A stretch of 64,000 nt of DNA from Lachnospiraceae bacterium Zagget2 (GTDB taxonomy: Bacteria > Bacillota > Clostridia > Lachnospirales > Lachnospiraceae): positions 111,588 to 175,587 of the forward strand of contig MSHD01000023.1 of NCBI GenBank assembly GCA_001941045.1, given 5' to 3'. Position numbers and translations under genes: made by a program. The notes under the pieces are model-generated. The model did no database searches. It worked only from the letters and a program-made list of their open reading frames with translations, and was not told the origin of the DNA. The number at the start of each line of letters is the position of its first letter. Positions within the stretch are counted from its first letter, which is position 1. Positions 62,185-64,000 of this stretch are shown here, piece after piece.

Positions 62185-62753
62185 CATCCTTGATTATGAT
62201 TATCGTGACCAATGCTCTGGTGAGCAATGTGGTCTTAAGCCAGTTCCTCGGTATCTGCTCCTTCGTCGGTGTCTCACGGCAGATTAAGACCTCAGCCAGC
62301 CTCGGCGCGGCGGTTATCTTTGTCATGACGATCGCATCGGCGGTGGCCAGCCTTTTGTATGATTTCATACTGGTACCGTTCGATCTGGATTACCTCAAGA
62401 CGATCGTCTTTATTCTGGTCATCGCGGCGCTCGTGCAGCTCGTGGAGATGTTCCTCAAGAAGACGTCCCGCGGCATCTACGAGGCGCTCGGCATCTATCT
62501 GCCGCTGATCACGACCAACTGCGCAGTGCTCGGCGTGGCGCTGACCAATGTGCAGAATGGATACAACCTGGTGGAGAGCGTATTCGCCGGTTTCGGCACG
62601 GCGGTTGGCTATACGATTGCGATTGTGGTGCTGGCTGGTATCCGCGGCCGTCTGGACGAGGAGGCGATTCCGCTTCCGTTCCGCGGCGCGCCGATCGTGC
62701 TTCTGTGTGCGGCGCTCATGTCGATCGCGTTCATGGGCTTTTCCGGCCTGTAA
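62181..62753 (+). CDS. rnfA: Rnf complex subunit RnfA
   Basis: A 190-residue integral membrane protein: NVVLSQFLGICSFVGVS, ALGIYLPLITTNCAVLG and FRGAPIVLLCAALMSIAFMGF match RnfA/NqrE. With RnfE it forms the pair of inverted membrane subunits that bind a [2Fe-2S] cluster through conserved cysteines. It is coupled to rnfE by a four-base overlap; rnfB follows after 15 bases. Confidence 0.96.
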   Translation: MTSLIMIIVTNALVSNVVLSQFLGICSFVGVSRQIKTSASLGAAVIFVMTIASAVASLLYDFILVPFDLDYLKTIVFILVIAALVQLVEMFLKKTSRGIYEALGIYLPLITTNCAVLGVALTNVQNGYNLVESVFAGFGTAVGYTIAIVVLAGIRGRLDEEAIPLPFRGAPIVLLCAALMSIAFMGFSGL

Positions 62754-62768
62754 GGGAGGAATGAAAAT

Positions 62769-63557
62769 ATGCAGGGAATTATCATAACGACGCTCGTCGT
62801 CGGCGTGATCGGCCTGATCATTGGCGTCGCGCTGGTGGGAGCCGGTAAGAAATTTTATGTAGAAGTGGACGAAAATGAGATCGCCGTAAGGGAATGTCTC
62901 CCCGGCAACAACTGCGGTGCCTGCGGCTATGCGGGCTGTGATGCGGTGGCAGCCGCGATCGCGAAGGGAGAGGCTCCGACGAATGCCTGCCCGGTCGGTT
63001 CTGCCGAGATGGTGGAGAAGATCAGCGCGATCATGGGTGTGGAGGCTGAGGCAGCGCAGCGCAAAACAGCGCTTGTGAAGTGCGCGGGAGACTGTGAGCA
63101 CACCGCGAATCAGTGCAGCTATGTCGGTATCGACGACTGCCGGGCGGCAGTGCTGGCAGGTCTGGCAGTGGGTTCCTGCAGCTTTGGCTGTCTGGGACTT
63201 GGCTCCTGTGTGAAGGCCTGCGAGTACGACGCGATCCACGTGGTGAACGGCGTGGCGGTCGTAGATACGGACAAGTGCGTGGGCTGCGGCCTCTGCGCAG
63301 CTGCCTGTCCGAAGGGCCTGATCGAGCTCACGCGCGCGGACAGAAGTTACGCGGTGCGTTGCTCGAATAAAAACCGCGGACCGGAGGTTAAGAAGGTCTG
63401 TTCGGCGGGCTGCCTTGGCTGCAAGGCCTGTGAGCGGCAGTGCGAGCACGATGCCATTCATGTGGAAGGAAATCTGGCGGTGATCGACTACGACAAGTGC
63501 GTAGGTTGTGGCAAATGTGCGGAGAAATGCCCGACGAAGATCATCACCATGCAGTAA
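62769..63557 (+). CDS. rnfB: Rnf complex subunit RnfB
   Basis: A 262-residue RnfB: one N-terminal membrane helix, a [4Fe-4S] motif CLPGNNCGACGYAGC (Cys43/49/52/57), a second Cys cluster in the middle and paired ferredoxin sites near the end (CVGCGLCAAACP; CLGCKACERQC; CVGCGKCAEKCP). It takes electrons from reduced ferredoxin. It is last in the rnf structural genes; apbE starts 2 bases after it. Confidence 0.96.
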   Translation: MQGIIITTLVVGVIGLIIGVALVGAGKKFYVEVDENEIAVRECLPGNNCGACGYAGCDAVAAAIAKGEAPTNACPVGSAEMVEKISAIMGVEAEAAQRKTALVKCAGDCEHTANQCSYVGIDDCRAAVLAGLAVGSCSFGCLGLGSCVKACEYDAIHVVNGVAVVDTDKCVGCGLCAAACPKGLIELTRADRSYAVRCSNKNRGPEVKKVCSAGCLGCKACERQCEHDAIHVEGNLAVIDYDKCVGCGKCAEKCPTKIITMQ

Positions 63558-63558
63558 G

Positions 63559-64000
63559 CGATGAGTCGAAAACTTCTGTTGTCCCTGCTGGGGGTGGCTG
63601 CAGTCGTGCTTGTAGTCGGCTGTGTGTATCAGTACCGGCAGAAGGGAAGTAACACCGTATATCAGACACAGATTCTAGCTATGGATACGGTCATGAGCTT
63701 TACCGCTTATGGACGCAATGCTGAGGCCGCTGTCGAGGCTGCAGTAGAAGAGGTAGAACGCCTCGATGCGCTGCTGTCAACCGGCAGCGCGACGAGCGAG
63801 GTCTCGTGTATTAATGCGGACGGCGGCGGGACGCTCTCGGAGGATACGCAGGCAATCCTTGAGGAGGCGCTCACGATCTATGAGGAGACCGGCGGTCTCT
63901 TCGATGTGACGGTCTACCCACTCGTGGAGCTCTGGGGCTTCTACTCCGGAGAGTACCATGTGCCGACGGAGGAGGAACTTAAGGAGGCGCTCGCGTATGT
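63559..64000 (+). CDS. apbE: FAD:protein FMN transferase ApbE, 3' partial
   Basis: The frame from ATG 63559 stays open to the end of the window (147 codons). A lipoprotein signal ends in VVGC (Cys at about 21). The segment MDTVMSFTAYG matches the ApbE start, followed by an EEVERLDALLST helix and GGLFDVTVYPLVELWGF. ApbE attaches FMN covalently to threonines of RnfD and RnfG domains outside the membrane. Its place directly after rnfB fits that role. Confidence 0.92.

Noticed and set aside
1..64000. CRISPR array, insertion sequence or prophage
   Set aside because: No regularly spaced repeats, transposase, integrase or structural phage genes were found on either strand.

Overview
The window reads as one contiguous chromosome segment of an anaerobic Clostridia bacterium, most likely a gut Lachnospiraceae. 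The reasons are the gene families (an Rnf complex, LuxS, SmpB, SecG, a DUF1292 protein, TRAP and AEC transporters), Ser/Thr/Glu-rich lipoprotein linkers, strong AGGAGG-type ribosome sites, moderately high GC coding sequence and sigma-A-like TTGACA/TATAAT promoters. I see no rRNA, CRISPR array, phage module or complete insertion sequence. Functions are assigned from recognised motifs only; no database was searched.

Layout. (1) 0-1.9 kb: the end of a surface-glycan region (pyruvyl transferase, frameshifted sulfotransferase). (2) 1.8-10.5 kb: a LysR gene (frameshifted) translationally coupled to a NifH-NifD-like fusion and a second nitrogenase component-1-like protein, divergent from one large CoA-disulfide-reductase/rhodanese/sulfite-reductase/ferredoxin fusion; thioredoxin and a ferredoxin-tailed aldo/keto reductase follow. 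(3) 10.6-20.8 kb: an accessory stretch with a two-component system collapsed by deletions, a C39-like protein, an orphan HipA-like kinase, two phosphoesterases, a DtxR/MntR regulator, a Fic protein and a VWA/MoxR pair. (4) 20.8-26.4 kb: an amino-acid ABC transporter, secG, smpB, a DUF1292 protein, an aminotransferase and a YdcF protein. (5) 26.4-33.2 kb: glycerate dehydrogenase, glycerate kinase, split transketolase, luxS and an RpiR regulator. (6) 33.3-40.9 kb: a carbohydrate operon (alcohol dehydrogenase, DhnA-type aldolase, FGGY kinase, SDR, TRAP transporter). (7) 41-42.7 kb: trpS and queH. (8) 43-57.1 kb: a catabolic island with a molybdenum hydroxylase, a GntR regulator, a PHP phosphatase, a split PEP-synthase-like dikinase, an HPr-kinase-like protein, a metallo-beta-lactamase-fold protein, a hydroxyacyl-CoA-type dehydrogenase, an MmsA-like aldehyde dehydrogenase and a transaldolase. 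(9) 57.3-64 kb: nitroreductase, tRNA-Ser(CGA), and an rnf operon ordered C-(D+G fusion)-E-A-B-apbE.

Regulation visible in the sequence. The palindrome ATAATCGATTAT occurs just after the promoter of the gntR-molybdenum hydroxylase operon and again just after the promoter of the dikinase operon, so the two halves of region 8 look like one GntR regulon. TGAAA-N5-TTTCA boxes sit on the promoters of glycerate dehydrogenase and of the TRAP/kinase operon, fitting control by the RpiR protein between them. CCCTTAAA/TTTAAGGG inverted repeats precede both the Fic gene and the VWA-MoxR operon.

Most notable are the nitrogenase-like fusion system beside a sulfur-reduction gene, the GntR-controlled catabolic island, a strongly folded intergenic RNA candidate at 55895-56050, and in-frame amber codons in two otherwise intact genes (TRAP binding protein, transaldolase). 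Several other genes carry homopolymer frameshifts, deletions or lost ligand residues, so either sequence errors or ongoing gene decay must be considered.
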